Assembly (NCBI GenBank): GCA_963565915.1 | Contig: OY751496.1 | Span: forward strand, 2,542,001 to 2,606,000 | Direction: 5' to 3' | Source: Entoloma clypeatum | Lineage: Eukaryota > Basidiomycota > Agaricomycetes > Agaricales > Entolomataceae | Length of the DNA stretch: 64,000 nt | Part shown: piece after piece, positions 51,700 through 63,785 of the stretch | Layout: the number at the start of each line of letters is the position of its first letter | How positions within the stretch are numbered: position 1 is the first letter of the stretch | Notes under the pieces: model-generated | Told to the model about the DNA's origin: nothing | Databases searched by the model: none | What the model saw: only the letters and a program-made list of their open reading frames with translations | Made by a program: the position numbers and the translations under genes

Positions 51700-54281
51700 T
51701 TTCAGATGTGACAATCATTGCGGATACTCAAAACGGTGCTTATGATGATAAGCCCTGTGTCTATTCATGGGCTCACACCTTCCTGATATCTACCTCCCTA
51801 GCCCTTCCACTCAGCCATCCTAGCATCACTTTGATTTCAATGCACCCTCTTCTTATCCCATATGACTCCAATCTGATACCACGCTGCTTATCAACTCTGA
51901 AGCAAAACCTAGGACTCTTTTCAACTGACGTTGGGTACATCATGCGAGACTTTTATTCAACGCTTGGCGTGCCACCATCAACCTTTGCGGTGCTTGCATC
52001 CCATGCGAAGATGTGTGACACGTGTCTTTGTGTCTTCTCTACCGACGCCTACAACAGGCATCTGGATGTCGTCCCTAGACTTGGACAGGATGACTCCCTT
52101 CAATGGCGCTGCAAAAATTCCCTCTCCAATGTGGCCGGTATGTTAATTCTGCATTTGACATCCAACCCCATCCTGATGTCATGATTTAGTCCATCCAGCA
52201 GACACAAATCCCCTCATCCCAAACCCTCTTCCACTGTGTATGTTTGCTGCTCCGTTTGCAGACAATTATTTGGCAGAGTTTGTCTATTGGCCACTCGGAG
52301 CAGCTATGTTGAGCTGGAACTCCAGAATCGGGGTGCCGAGGGATGAATGGGCTATATTACAGACAGCGGGAATTACTTGCCCAACATGCAACTTATGTTG
52401 GTCTTTTGATGCCCACCTCGCCCACCTTGGCCCTCAGGTAAATGGCTCAGGCTGGGTTTGCAAGGATCCAGGCGAAAAGGAATGATTTTGTTATTAGTAG
52501 AAGTGTAGTTTTCACTTTGAATGCCTTTCCAGGCTACATAGCGAGTTTGATCTTGTACTGTTTGGTTGTATTTTTCTTGTTCTGAATTCACCTACCTCGC
52601 TTCGAACTTGCCAAAAGCTTGTCTTCCGACCACTGTTATGATCGCTCTTATCTTATTCTAATATCTAATCTCATCTTTATCTTATCTCTTTATCTTATCT
52701 CATCTTATCCTATCTCTTGATCTTATCCTATCTTATCGGAAACCTTTATCTTATCCTACCTCATGTTAGACACATGTTATTCTAGAACAGTCTTATTTAC
52801 TGTGCACCTCATTTATGCCTCATGGTATTTACATATATAAGTAGCCTACTTTCCTTTGTATTCTGTAGCTTGTTCTCTTGAGATCCCATGTGGGTCAATA
52901 GTCAGCATCGCTCCTTTGTCTTGATGGCATCGTATCATCTCTCCTTGCGCGTTTTATGTTCAGGCCTGTGGATGTAGTTGTCAGACTCACATGTCGCCTC
53001 AACAACTACGCTTTTCTCAATCCATTAAGCTCAGCGACACAGTTGATATCCGCTTATATGAAACACCCAACTTCTCTTTCTTTTTCTTGTCAGATACCTC
53101 ACCTCAAGTCAGGTATTTAAATATTCAGTGATTTCTGAACCATGCATTATTCATTCCCTTCCAATGGCACTAAGCCTGCAACTCTGCTTTCAGAATGAAG
53201 CCCATTCTGGCATGTTTGCCACCCTTCAAGATATCCAACAGGATGTGAATGAGATTCTGATCTATAGCCGCGATGTTCAGCATGTGGTTTATGTTGCCTA
53301 GTAAGTCCACTTCTTAGAAATTGAGACATTGTTCACCGTTTTCAAAGTCCTAGGTCTAGGAAGCGGTGAATTTCCCCCAATGGCATCCGTGAGTGGTTGC
53401 TCAATCGAGACCTTTTTATTGAGTGCTTTTGCGCTATGACTTCAACAGAACCTCGGTTGTCCAGAATCATACAACACATCGATGATGGAAACTCTTATGC
53501 CCATTGTCATTATGAACCAAGCCAATGCCCCTTCAAAAGTCTGTTTCATTCTGTCGACCATTCTCAATGTTGGGCTGATGAATTTGAAGTTGATTTCAAT
53601 AGGCTTAGGCGTGATGCTTGCTGGGACAATGACTACTTAGACCTCCCAACAAAATGTGAGCCGCTTCCTTTTACAAGCACATCAAAGGGCTCAAATTTCT
53701 CCTCAGTGTCAGGTGCCATTCCTGATATTTGATCTTTAGTACAGTCATTTATATTCGATGAGGCAGACAAGCCTATCCGGCACTTCCAGGGTTATTTTGG
53801 ATCGCATGAGTCCACCCATCCTGGATGCTATCAGCTTTGTAGCTCAATTCACTATCCCGGTGGGCTTTCAGGCATCAATTGTGCATTTTCAGTGCCCTAC
53901 TCCAACCCGCCCGCAATGGTCAATGTACCGCCACAGCCATACACCAGCTCCAGGACTCCCAAGGTCTTTCGCCCAAACCCCACAGGAATTTATCTAGCAG
54001 CAAGGTATGGCTCTACACCTTATGAAAAAGACACATCTGCTGTGAAAACACGTGTCAAGAGGCGCCTGCGTCGAGTTGAACCTCAGCCTCTCGTGTCATC
54101 TTCGCGTGCTGTCATGGAGTGTCCTGCAAATGAAAGCGATGAGTCCAGAAAGCTGACAGCAGGTGAAGGGTTGACGAGAGAAGAGTTGGAGAGGCTGATG
54201 CAGGAGTGTGTAGTATGTGGCCTTTATGTTCGCGCTGATCTCCTGGGGTGGCATTTCCAAGGTTATCATGATGTAGTTTAG
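51700..54281 (+). CDS. Unrecognised multi-exon gene with zinc-finger-like motifs (possibly decayed)
   Basis: Several plus-strand coding-like stretches are separated by plausible short introns. About 51900-52138 ends near Cys-Asp-Thr-Cys-Leu-Cys-Val-Phe-Ser-Thr-Asp-Ala-Tyr-Asn-Arg-His-Leu. About 52240-52485 has Cys-Pro-Thr-Cys-Asn-Leu-Cys-Trp-Ser-Phe-Asp-Ala-His-Leu. About 53190-53300 and 53350-53730 follow. About 53892-54281 ends with Cys-Val-Val-Cys..His-Phe-Gln-Gly-Tyr-His. The shared Cys-x2-Cys..Phe-Ser..Ala..His pattern suggests a repeated zinc-binding unit. A solo LTR at 52634-53004 interrupts the region. A TGA lies at about 53367 in one stretch. Exact exon borders cannot be fixed by eye. 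It may be a host gene or part of a mobile element. Confidence 0.4.
52634..53004. repeat. Solo LTR of a third retroelement family
   Basis: 371 bp, ends TGTTATGATC..CCTCAACA, with flanks ACCAC (52629-52633) and ACTAC (53005-53009), a 5-bp duplication with one C/T difference. It contains a TCTTATC-rich tract (52640-52760) and a TATA-like ATATATAAG followed by a CT-rich region, as in LTR promoters. No internal sequence. Confidence 0.75.
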
Positions 54282-54762
54282 AATCGGGTTTGCATGTATG
54301 GTTTCTTGCACCTCTTGAACAATGCTACTAAGTCGTAGCCTGTAGGCAAACAAATTCAATAATCTTGACACATTCTATAGAACAAGAATACATTTGAGCT
54401 GACCAATACAAACCTCACCGTTTTTGACATCAGCAATAGATTCTGAGATTCATCACCATACTTACACTTTACGTCCTCCATTGTGGGCCACCGAGACCCT
54501 CTTCTGGGGAGAGATTCAATGCATGATCATTGTCAAATATTGCTAGTGCAGCAACGATCTTAATTTGAAATCATAATCACAGAATTCCACAGGCAATTCG
54601 AGATGCAGAATCCACCTAGATTTCTCACTCATCTCTCTCAGCCTCCCACCTCCCTTGTGTCGACCAATGACTGACCATCAAGGCAATTTGTGGCAAGAAT
54701 CCAATGTCAGCCTTGAGGGCACAATACATAACCAAGATATTTATGTAACAAATGATGGTCCA
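54282..54762. other. Spacer, no gene seen
   Basis: Lies between two convergent coding regions. Nothing recognised. Confidence 0.4.
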
Positions 54763-56775
54763 TTATCCGTCCAACCGTAAGATAAGTTTGACCTTTCCTG
54801 AATCCATAAGAGCAAGAGAATTGCCGTTGGCAACCTCATCTTCATATTTCATTTGTGCCTTTGCCTCCCCCTTCAAGGCCTTTTCAATATCTTCCTTCAG
54901 GTGGCGATGTTGGGCAGTATCTTCTCGGCCAAGCTGATGAAGCTCTCCTTGATGGTACAAGGCCTTTGCCTGGGCACGCTTGAATGTGTCGAACACCTTG
55001 CAAATTCTCTTGTTGTGGCTCTCAATTTTCATATCCTCAGACACTAATTGGCTATGGTGGGCCACCCCTTCGCAAATTTCAGCTCTGGGAATCATATGCA
55101 GCGCGAGACTTACTCTTCCGCTTGAGGCTCTTTGCCACATTCTCTACAAGATGGCCTGAGTCATATGATGGTCGTACGCCCCCCGTTTCCTGAGCTTCCA
55201 AGGTGCAGGTCTTCAACACATCAAATGCCCTTCCCTTATTGATTCCACCGACCAAGATGCAGCCCACTCCCTCTCGGTTGACATCTGCATGCACACTTTT
55301 GATTAAGTTGCTATTGGCCTCCCCTGACCTCCAGATGCTGAGTGGAATGAAACATTTCTCCCAGCATATGGCTGGAAAAGCGAAGCTACAGCGGTCTTTG
55401 TCTTGAATCCAGTCTGAGAATTCAATCAGCTTATCTCCTTTGTCCATGAAGCCTGTGTATGAAGCCTACCAATTCCTGGTTTACCACCCTGGTCTTTGAT
55501 TCATTGAATTGTGTTCTCCCAATCAGGGTGCTTCACACAGTAAAGGCTGTGCATGTCATTGCGAACATTGTCTGGAACTGCACAGGCCCTGATATTACAC
55601 ATGGCATGGACAACACACAGCCGAAACATTTGGCGAAGGTGTTCGTAAGGACCAAGCTCTGCTAGGCGCCGATGCGGCTCATGGAGATCTCGCTTTCCTC
55701 CAAGTTGTTTTGCAAGGTCCTGAAGATAGAGGCCCAGACCTGTTCGGGAGTCAAGAGGGTATGGGCCCACGGAAATATGGGGTTATCTTTTGCCTGGACA
55801 GAGTGTTGGTCAGCCGTAACTTGAAGAATCATCCCCTCCGTTTCAGTGGCTGAAGAAGCATGGAGATGGCGCCATTGAAGTCAGCTACCCATGTCCTCAT
55901 AAATGACATCTTCAAGTGCATGCAAAACGAGACGATGGGTGGCAGCGCTCTGGCGGTTTAGAAATACATGACAAAATGTATAGCCTACAGTTTAAGAGTT
56001 CAGGGGTATGAAACTGGAAAGAATGAGCAAGTTTTTGAGACATACTGGTATTGGCATTTCGCTCCATACAGGCAAGCTCAAACTCATAGAAGCCCATAAC
56101 ACGTTTGAAACCAATATTGATCTGCAGATACTGCGCACTGAAAAGTCACCTGCTGGCTTCTTCAGCCATGCAGATGACATAGCGCAGTGGTTTGCCTTCA
56201 CCTTCTTCATCCGGCAAGGCATTCTCAATAATTCTTCAAATGTAGTGGCTAGCGGCAGCTAGACCCAGATCTTGTTGGGCCTTCAGATGTCTCACCCCTA
56301 TTGCCAAGCAGTACAGTGAGCCTCCACACTTGTTTCAATAAAGCCTTGCTTACCCAACCATCCCATGCCATGCGGGAAGTTCTTGGACTTGGCCTCCGAG
56401 ATATACCAGTTTAGGTGCTCACAATTTGTGAGCGAGATATGTAAATCCGAGAGGGTCGGGTTGGAAACGTCTGGTAATTTTTCTCATAGATAGCTCTTTA
56501 GCAATGGATGCCAGAGAAATCTGCGTGCTGTTAAATCTGCTAAATCCAGATCTAGCTGTTCCAAAATCTGGAAAATTTGATCATGAATGGATGGCGGGGT
56601 CTTTTGTGGTAATGGAATGGGGTGGGTGTGCCGGCCTTCACAAGAGACAAAGATGTAAGGGCACTCAGCCCACACAGACTCCACTGGTTCAAAAACCCGA
56701 AAGCGGACAGAGCACTGCAAGTGGGTCATTTTGAGTTGAGCCAGTGCTCCATCAGATGAACGGTGGTCACACGCT
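54763..56775 (-). pseudogene. Gene D (Agaricomycete repetitive gene), 3' part
   Basis: Minus-strand exons in order. About 56760-56300 has His-Pro-Ile-Pro-Leu-Pro-Gln-Lys-Thr-Pro-Pro and Thr-Leu-Ser-Asp-Leu-His-Ile-Ser-Leu. About 56260-56060 has Met-Gly-Phe-Tyr-Glu-Phe-Glu-Leu. About 55800-55500 follows, then 55447-55079 with Ser-Val-His-Ala-Asp-Val-Asn-Arg-Glu-Gly-Val. Finally 55140-54763 is a coiled-coil-like tail. I recognise this combination as a large, repetitive, lineage-typical gene family of mushroom genomes that often sits among transposons. Its function is unknown to me, and it may be transposon-encoded. Several TGA/TAG stops interrupt the exons. The 5' part lies beyond Gypsy-2, at 63134-63785. 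Confidence 0.55.
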
Positions 56776-57136
56776 TGTTATGCTTAACAAACTGTTCCAA
56801 GGTTCGGGCAGAGTATGCAGGAAAGTGGAAAGGCAAAGAGCAATGTGATTGCTAAATCTAAGGAATCTACTACAGTACAAGAGGTTTATATAGGTACTGA
56901 CTATAGGTGGTAGCGGATGAGTCAGTACTGCGGAAGGCAGTGCGCATGAGTAAGGCGACTGCGGAAGGCTATGTACAATGAGTCATACATACTGCGGAGC
57001 TGAGTAAAGCTACTGCGGAATGAGTCAGAGCGGTAGCAAAGGGAATGGAAATAGATGTTGCGACATAATGTATTCATAAGAGGGCACCGAGCCGGGCCGA
57101 TGATGACGTTGTCCGCATACCGTAGAGTCCGTAACA
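56776..57136 (-). repeat. Gypsy-2 3' LTR
   Basis: 361 bp, ends TGTTACGGAC..AAGCATAACA on the minus strand. The flank 56771-56775 is ACGCT; the far LTR is followed by ATGCT (63134-63138), one C/T difference. A purine tract (GAAGAGGGG on the minus strand) lies next to it at about 57140-57149. Confidence 0.92.
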
Positions 57137-57285
57137 TGTTCCCCTCTTCAAGCTCTGTGTCCTCACAGAGTCATTGTCCCCATCCCTCGTTGTTGTTAGG
57201 ATCGCACAGTTCGGACTCTCCTTGAGGCTCCAATCATATATCAATTCCTCGTTGATGGCAATGGCGAGTTTGAGGCCTTTGACAG

Positions 57286-57531
57286 CTAGCCGAATGCATC
57301 GATTTTCAATGACGAGAGTGCTGGTGTAATTTGTTTTTCCTCGGGACTAGGAGCGATGGGGAGGTTGGACAATGAGTGAAGCCGGATATGCATCTGTCGA
57401 TGAAGGATGTCGGCAAGGGAAGTTTTGAGGGCATGGATTTGGTCTCTCATGGAGAGTGCTTCATTCATGAGGGCGGTGATGGCGGGGTTGATGTCGGTGG
57501 TGGTGGTGGAGGTAATGGTGGTGGTAGACAT
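57286..57531 (-). CDS. Small ORF between integrase and 3' LTR of Gypsy-2
   Basis: 81 codons: a Thr-rich start, then a predicted helix (Met-Asn-Glu-Ala-Leu..Ile-His-Ala-Leu-Lys). No match recognised. Its position is that of an extra 3' ORF, and the sequence is reminiscent of a Gag N terminus. It may be chance or a remnant. Confidence 0.3.
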   Translation of the reverse strand: MSTTTITSTTTTDINPAITALMNEALSMRDQIHALKTSLADILHRQMHIRLHSLSNLPIAPSPEEKQITPALSSLKIDAFG

Positions 57532-57639
57532 GGCGGCGAGGATGGTTGAGAGATAAAAGAAGAATGGGGAGGCTATATTGGGCAGGGAAAGGACTAGAGC
57601 AGGGAACTCGGTGGTGGTTGACTGATGAGGTTGATACTG

Positions 57640-60600
57640 TCATGGATTTCGAACACTGTCTTTTATCGTGGGCGAGACAGGTTCTGCCGATGGAAATCAC
57701 AGATCAAATCTTGAGCGTTTTGAACATTAGCTCGAGGTTCCCATGTGTTCTCTTCTGGGCCATATCCTTCCCATGGATGAGGTACTGGATCTTTCCACGA
57801 AACTTTTGAGAGTCTAGGATTGTGGACACATGATACTCTTCTCGTCCTTCGACAATGATCGGATCAGGAGCTGGTTTCTTCTTCTGGATGGCGTATTTTG
57901 GGGTTTTGTAAGGTGACAACAGGGTCTCGTTGAACACAGGGTGAATCATTTTCCAAGTTTTCGGAAGATCAAGAAGGTATGCGCTAGCCCCTTTCTTCTC
58001 TAGGACCTTGAATGGTCCATGTCGGAGTGTGTCAAGTTTCTTCAAGGGACGGTTAGTCCTGATGTTAGTCCCTTCCAGCCACACCTTGTCTCCGATGCGG
58101 TAGTTCCGAGATGGACTCCGTCGTGTATCAACTGTCTTCTTCATCTGATCCTGTGCCTGTTTTAGGGCTGCATTGGCTTCTTCTCGTGCCTGTTTGAGTT
58201 TTTTCAAGAAGTCATTGGCCGCCGGGTTGGTGTCTTCCAATACAAGTTCTCCCTTCCAAGGATGTAAGCCATAGTTGAGGTAGAATGGGGTGTGCTTCGT
58301 CGCCTGATGTTCCTTGTCATTGTACTGGAATTCTGCGATTGCGATCCATTCAGCCCAATCATCTTGCAGATGGTTGACGAAGTTTTGTAAGAACACTTCT
58401 GTCTCCTGATGTGATCGTTCGGCCTGTCCATCAGTCTGAGGATGGTATGTGGAGGACAGGTTCCTTTTGATCCCTAACATGCGGCAAAGTATCTCCATGA
58501 ACTTAGCAGCAAACTGTGGTCCCCTGTCACTGATGATTTTCTTGGGGATTCCATGAAGCTTCCATATCTGATCCCGATAGATCTTGGCTAATCCTTCAGC
58601 CGATAATTCCACGGTTGTTGGAATGAGATGGAGCATCTTCAAATGTCTATCCGTGATGACCAGAATCGCATTCTTTCCATTGGACTCTGGTATTGGTCCC
58701 ACAACGTCAATCCCTATGTCTTCCCATGGATGACTTGGTGCTGCATGGGGGTGTAGCGGAGCATGTCGTTTCTGTCTGTTGATTTTGTGGCGTTGACAGG
58801 TGTCACAACCCTTTACGTACTTCTTCACATCATGCAGGATGGTAGGCCACCAGTAGGTGCAAGTGAGGAGTTTGTGTGTCCGATACTGTCCTGGATGTCC
58901 AGCCACTGGTGCATCGTGTGACTCAAATATCAGTTCTTGACGCAGTTGTGGGTCTGGTGGAACATAGACTCGTTCGCCTGCATATGTGATGCCGTTTTCC
59001 TGTTGATACCAATGAGGATTCTTCTTTAGGCCCTGGGCTACTTCTGTCTCCATGCGGTTTGAACCCTTGATGCGTGCGATCCACGGATTTTCAATGGTTG
59101 TGATGTTTCCAATCTTGATGGAATCAGATGTTTCACCCCCTTCAAAGAATTGTTCCTCTGTGAACATCTCCATTTGTACCACATCTTCTGATTCCAATCA
59201 TTTCAAGAATAGTCCCTCCTTGAGCATTTGGTCACTGTTTTGTGGTTCGAGTTCCGTTTCATACCAGGGTAAGCGCGACAGGATGTCCGCTTTTGCATTT
59301 GTCTTGCCAGGCACATGCCGTAATTTGAAGTCATAGTCTTGTAACTTCATCTTCCAGCGCCTTTGTCGTTGATTTAGGTCCTGAGGACGGCGGAAATACT
59401 CCAGGTTCTTGTGATCAGTTAAGATCTCAAAGCGTTACCTGGCTTCGAGCAGATAGTGTCTCCAATCTTTCAGTGCTTCCATGACTGCCAAGAGCTCTTT
59501 GTTGTATATCTCATAATTTTGTTTGGCCGCGGACATGGTCCGCGACAAGAACATGATAGAATGCCATTTGTCGTCCTGTTTTGAGAGAGTACAGCCCCAA
59601 TTGCAAAGCCCAATGCATCAGTTTTGACCCTGAACTGTCCATCTGGTTTTGGTAATGCCAAGACTGGTGCCGATGTGATCGCCTGTATGAGACCTTCAAA
59701 TGCCTTTTGTTCTGTTGGTCTCCAAGTAAACGCAGTGCCGCCTGTGAGCGCGGTAAGTGGTTTCGCGATGTTTGAGTATCCTTCAATGAAGCGCCGATAG
59801 AAGTTAGCAAACCCAAGGAACTTCTGGACTTCCTTTTTTGATGTGGGTGCTCGCCAGTTTTGGATCGTGTCCACCTTCTCGGTTTCCATCTCGACATGTC
59901 CCTCACCAACGACATATCCCAATATGGGGCATTTCGTTACTTCCCAGAAACACTTCTTCTCCTTCAGGAACAAGTCATTGTCTGATAGGATCTGCAGAAT
60001 TTCTTTGGTGTTTTGCGCGAGTTCTTCCTTGGTTTTACCAATAACCACGATGTCATCCATGTAGATCACGCAGATGCATCGGCAGATCTGGTCCCGGAAT
60101 AGACTAGCCATCATCTGAGAGAACGTTCCCGGGGAGTTGCAAAGGCCGAAAAACATGACCAATGGTTCAAACAATCCTCGACTGGTAAGGAAGGCAGCCT
60201 TCCATTCATCGCCTTCTTTAATCTGGACATTGTTGTAACCCCACATGATGTCCATCTTATTGAAGTAGACTGCATCTTTCAGCACGTCCAAGAGATCGGA
60301 GATGCGAGGGAGTGGGAATTTGTCTTTGACCGTGAATTTGTTGATCATGTGGTAATCTTGTACCAATCGTTTGGAACCATCCTTCTTGTTGATGAAGAAG
60401 CAAGGGGAAGCATAAGGGGATTTGGACGGGCGGATCTTTCCAGTTGCTAGACCCTTGTCAATGAATGCGTCCAATTCCTCTTGTTCCTTTTGTGTCATGG
60501 GATATGTGTTTCCCCCTAGTTCCTTTGGTGCGTCCGGGGTAAGTTCAATACCATGGTCCCATTCCCTTTCCTTTGGGATCTTATCAAAGTTCTCCTTCTC

Positions 60601-61260
60601 AAAGAGGTGAGTAAACCGATCAACGTATGAGGGTCGTTTGGTTGTGGGAGGTGGTGGGAGTGACAGCTTCCAATATAGGGTCTCCAGGCTTCCATTTCTG
60701 ATCCGACTTCTTGGGTGCATCTTTGTTGTACACCTCAACCATGTGAACCCGGTGTTTGCAACCATCAAGGTTAACCCTGAATTCCGAATGTTTGGTTCGG
60801 CATGTTGTTGGGCACCGGTTGAATGTTACAGTGCCGGTTGTCCAATTGATCATGGGGTTGTGGTGTACCAACCAGTCATGTCCCAAGAGCATGTCGGTTC
60901 TCCCAATGTCCAGTACCATCGCTTCCATGGTTTCCTGATGTGTTCCCAAATCCAGCTTGACTTTGGCAAGTCGGTTCACTTTTTGTTGTCGATTTGGCAA
61001 TCCATCCACATTTAGGATTGCTATGGGCTGTATCCCTCACGTGGGGAGGTTCCGTTCACATACTATTCTGGGATGGATACATGTGCATTCACATCCGCTA
61101 TCAACCTCAGGTCGAATGACCTTTGGTCCTCATTGTGTTTTGAGCTGAGCTAACAGCCTGATCTCTCGTCGTTTTGGAGGTTTATCTCCCTTCACAATCT
61201 TAGTCGATGCAGTGGCTCGCTTGGCAGGGATGACATAGGTTCTATTGTCTGCAGTCATAC
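57640..61260 (-). pseudogene. Gypsy-2 pol: protease, RT, RNase H, integrase, chromodomain
   Basis: Minus strand. Protease near 61100-60900 (Asp-Ser-Gly-Cys; Met-Leu-Leu-Gly-His-Asp-Trp-Leu). RT at about 60570-59800, with Tyr-Met-Asp-Asp at 60063-60052. RNase H at about 59600-59250. Integrase at 59197-57800, with His-His near 58920, Cys-Asp-Thr-Cys and a DDE core (Ser-Asp-Arg-Gly-Pro-Gln-Phe). A chromodomain end ([10 protein letters not shown]) is one frame off. Lesions: frameshifts near 60660, 59590 and 57770, and TGA near 59440 and 59198. Like Gypsy-1 it is a chromovirus, but a different family. Confidence 0.92.
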
Positions 61261-61308
61261 AAGGCAAGCAAGTCCGTTTAATAGATAAGGGTCGCGACTT
61301 AGCATTGT

Positions 61309-62640
61309 TTAATCGGACCCTTTGGGAAAATCCTTCTCATCGGCTTCTAAGATTGTGGTTTCATCATTCTCAGCATCTTCCTCAGACACCTTCCTAACTC
61401 TTCTGGAGTTCTTCTTTGGCTTGCGGCAGTTGCGCGCAATATGGCCTTCTTGGTCGCAGTTGAAACACTTGCAACCATCTTTCTTCTTTGGAGTGCTGCA
61501 GTCTTTAGCAAGGTGACCGAAGCGTTGACAGTTGTAGCACCGGGCTACTCCTGCTTTGTCAATCTCCATGGCCTTTCCCTGACCACCATAAGTGGTACCT
61601 GATCCGGTGCGCATGTCGCCACCACCTCGGATGACCAGTGCATGTCCCTCCATCTGTCGTCCCTTGTTTCGGATCTCCTTTGCGTACTCAGAGTATGTCT
61701 TATCCTCACTTGCCACTTGTTCAGAGATTCTGCGGTTAATGTTCTTTTCCAGGATGTATTTCCCAGTTTCTTCATCAAGGTTTGACAGCTTCAAGAGCTC
61801 TTCAAATTTGTCCAAGAATTCGTCAACGGTGCGTTTCTCCTGTCTCAGGACTTTGAGTCTCGCTTTGGCAGCGACTGACTTGTTGGCGACAGAGAATCAT
61901 GTTGCGATATCCTCTGAGAATCCTAGCCAGGTGATGTTCTCGTTGTCGACGGCAAGAGCATCTAAGTTGTTACTGGCCCAGTGCCTGCCGGACCCTTCCA
62001 TCATGCGGGATAGCACCGCAAGAATCTTCTGATCATCTGTTAGGCTCTTTTGGAACCTGATGTATAGTTTGGTGGCTTTCCACCACTCGTCAAAGGTGTG
62101 TCTGTCCTTGAACATCCCAGGATCCTTGATGATCTTGGATGTATCCATCGTTTGTACTGCCGGAGCTTCTGCCATGTCTAGAGTCTGCGGAGAAGGAGAG
62201 GGGTCGGGTTGTTGGGATGAAGATGGGGTTTGGGATACAGGTAATGGTTGAAAATGAGTCCCTGTTCTAGGCGTCTGTTCGATATCTGACCGCGCGGAGT
62301 CAAAAGCAAATTCATCAGGGGACTCATCGGAATCGGTGGCAAAACGTTCGGGGTATTTCCTCTGTAGATCTCTAAGGAATCTCTGTTCCTGCGCGTCTGT
62401 TGGTTGTGAGAAGGGGTCAAGTCTCTCGTTTTGTGCCCAACGACCGTACTCGGTCTGTTGTTCAGTGGTTGTGAAGTGGGCGTAGATCTGTTGCTTCGAG
62501 TACGATGTGATGATGCGGCTCTGGGACGTCTCGATGTGAGCGTCCTAATCAATCTTCTGATAATGGTTGTCTGGACACCGATAAACTCTCTGATCTCTGT
62601 GATCCAACCTGTCTGAGGTCCTTCTTGGATGCGAAAGCTT
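61309..62640 (-). pseudogene. Gypsy-2 gag with two zinc knuckles
   Basis: One minus-strand frame from about 62600 to TGA-type stop 61309, broken by TGA at 61897 (expected Arg). It has a disordered Ser/Pro-rich N-terminal region, then a retrotransposon-gag core (Phe-Asp-Glu-Trp-Trp-Lys near 62090), and two CCHC knuckles: Cys-Tyr-Asn-Cys..His..Cys near 61540 and Cys-Phe-Asn-Cys..His..Cys near 61455. Pol starts in the -1 frame. The true start is unclear because the leader is rearranged. Confidence 0.85.
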
Positions 62641-62847
62641 TCGAGTTCGTTCTGTCAGGTGTTGTAACACGTGATCTGGTGTTGTTGAGCAAGATGGATG
62701 CTCTCTGCTATTTCGCCGTGGGGGTGATGCTCGTCGTTGTCTAGTTCTTCGTCAAGCACCTGCTGTAGGATGCGATGGATCTCCGATTTGATGTACTGCT
62801 GGATGAGTGTAAAATCAATACTGTCTCGAGGACTTGGCTCCTCCTGT

Positions 62848-63133
62848 AGGAATCTACTACAGTACAAGATGTTTATATAGGTACTGACTATAGGCGGTAG
62901 CGGATGAGTCAGTACTGCGGAAGGCAGTGCGCATGAGTAAGGCGACTGCGGAAGGCTATGTACAATGAGTCATACATACTGCGGAGCTGAGTAAAGCTAC
63001 TGCGGAATGAGTCAGAGCGGTAGCAAAGGGAATGGAAATAGATGTTGCGACATAATGTATTCATAAGAGGGCACCGAGCCGGGCCGATAAGTAAAAGTGA
63101 TGACATTGTCCGCATACCGTAGAGTCCATAACA
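62848..63133 (-). repeat. Gypsy-2 5' LTR, lacking its inner end
   Basis: About 286 bp matching the LTR at 56776-57136 from its outer end. The homology stops at AGGAATCTAC; the inner ~75-90 bp (to AAGCATAACA) and any primer-binding site are missing and replaced by unrelated leader sequence. A deletion after insertion is the simplest reading. Confidence 0.8.
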
Positions 63134-63785
63134 ATGCTATAGGTTCATCAGATGACGGTGGTTCTCACTCAGCGAAGATAGAAAATGCACGGCAATGCAG
63201 GCGCTGAGACAAATAGTTTGCAACAGTATTACACTCGGCAAGCAGCCCATACCCGGATGCGAGGGCATCCTCTTCAATTCGATCCAGCTCGTTGGTGTCT
63301 TCATAGAAGTGTGCTTCAAGATATTTGATGTCATATGATCATCGAACCATTTGAAAAAGTGGTCTTTGTTGCTGTGGCTATGATGTTCGCACCTAAAACA
63401 GCACATTCAATTAAAGGGAAGAGAAAAGGAAAGAGTCAAGGAACATACTTTAAGATTGCTTTTGGGGGGCCATGATGGTCATCATGGTAGCCCATTTCGA
63501 CCCTTCCTTGACATCAACCCTTGTCCATGTTTCCTCTAAGAGACTTTGAGAGCCACTCCTGTCGCTTCTTATGCGCCTCAAATTCGGTGGTTGGATTGAA
63601 GGTTTCCTCAAAACGGGGGGTGGCACACCCAACACGTCATATAGCACTGATGACAGCTGCAGTCCTGCGAAAAACATCAGCTTCAGGGGACAAGATTGCA
63701 GCCCTCCTTTCCATATCACATCGAAGGCGTGAAACTACATCTGCGCGGCTTGCTGAAACATGTGATGATTTCAGCATGTGAATGT
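63134..63785 (-). pseudogene. Gene D, 5' part
   Basis: Minus-strand coding-like sequence upstream of Gypsy-2. About 63780-63450 has Arg-Ala-Ala-Ile-Leu-Ser-Pro-Glu-Ala-Asp and Glu-Phe-Glu-Ala-His-Lys-Lys-Arg. A probable intron (GTATGTTCC..) lies near 63393-63449. The next stretch has Glu-Asp-Ala-Leu-Ala-Ser-Gly-Tyr-Gly-Leu-Leu. A few TGA/TAG stops are present. It is the continuation of 54763-56775 if the Gypsy-2 insertion (ACGCT/ATGCT) is removed. Confidence 0.45.
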
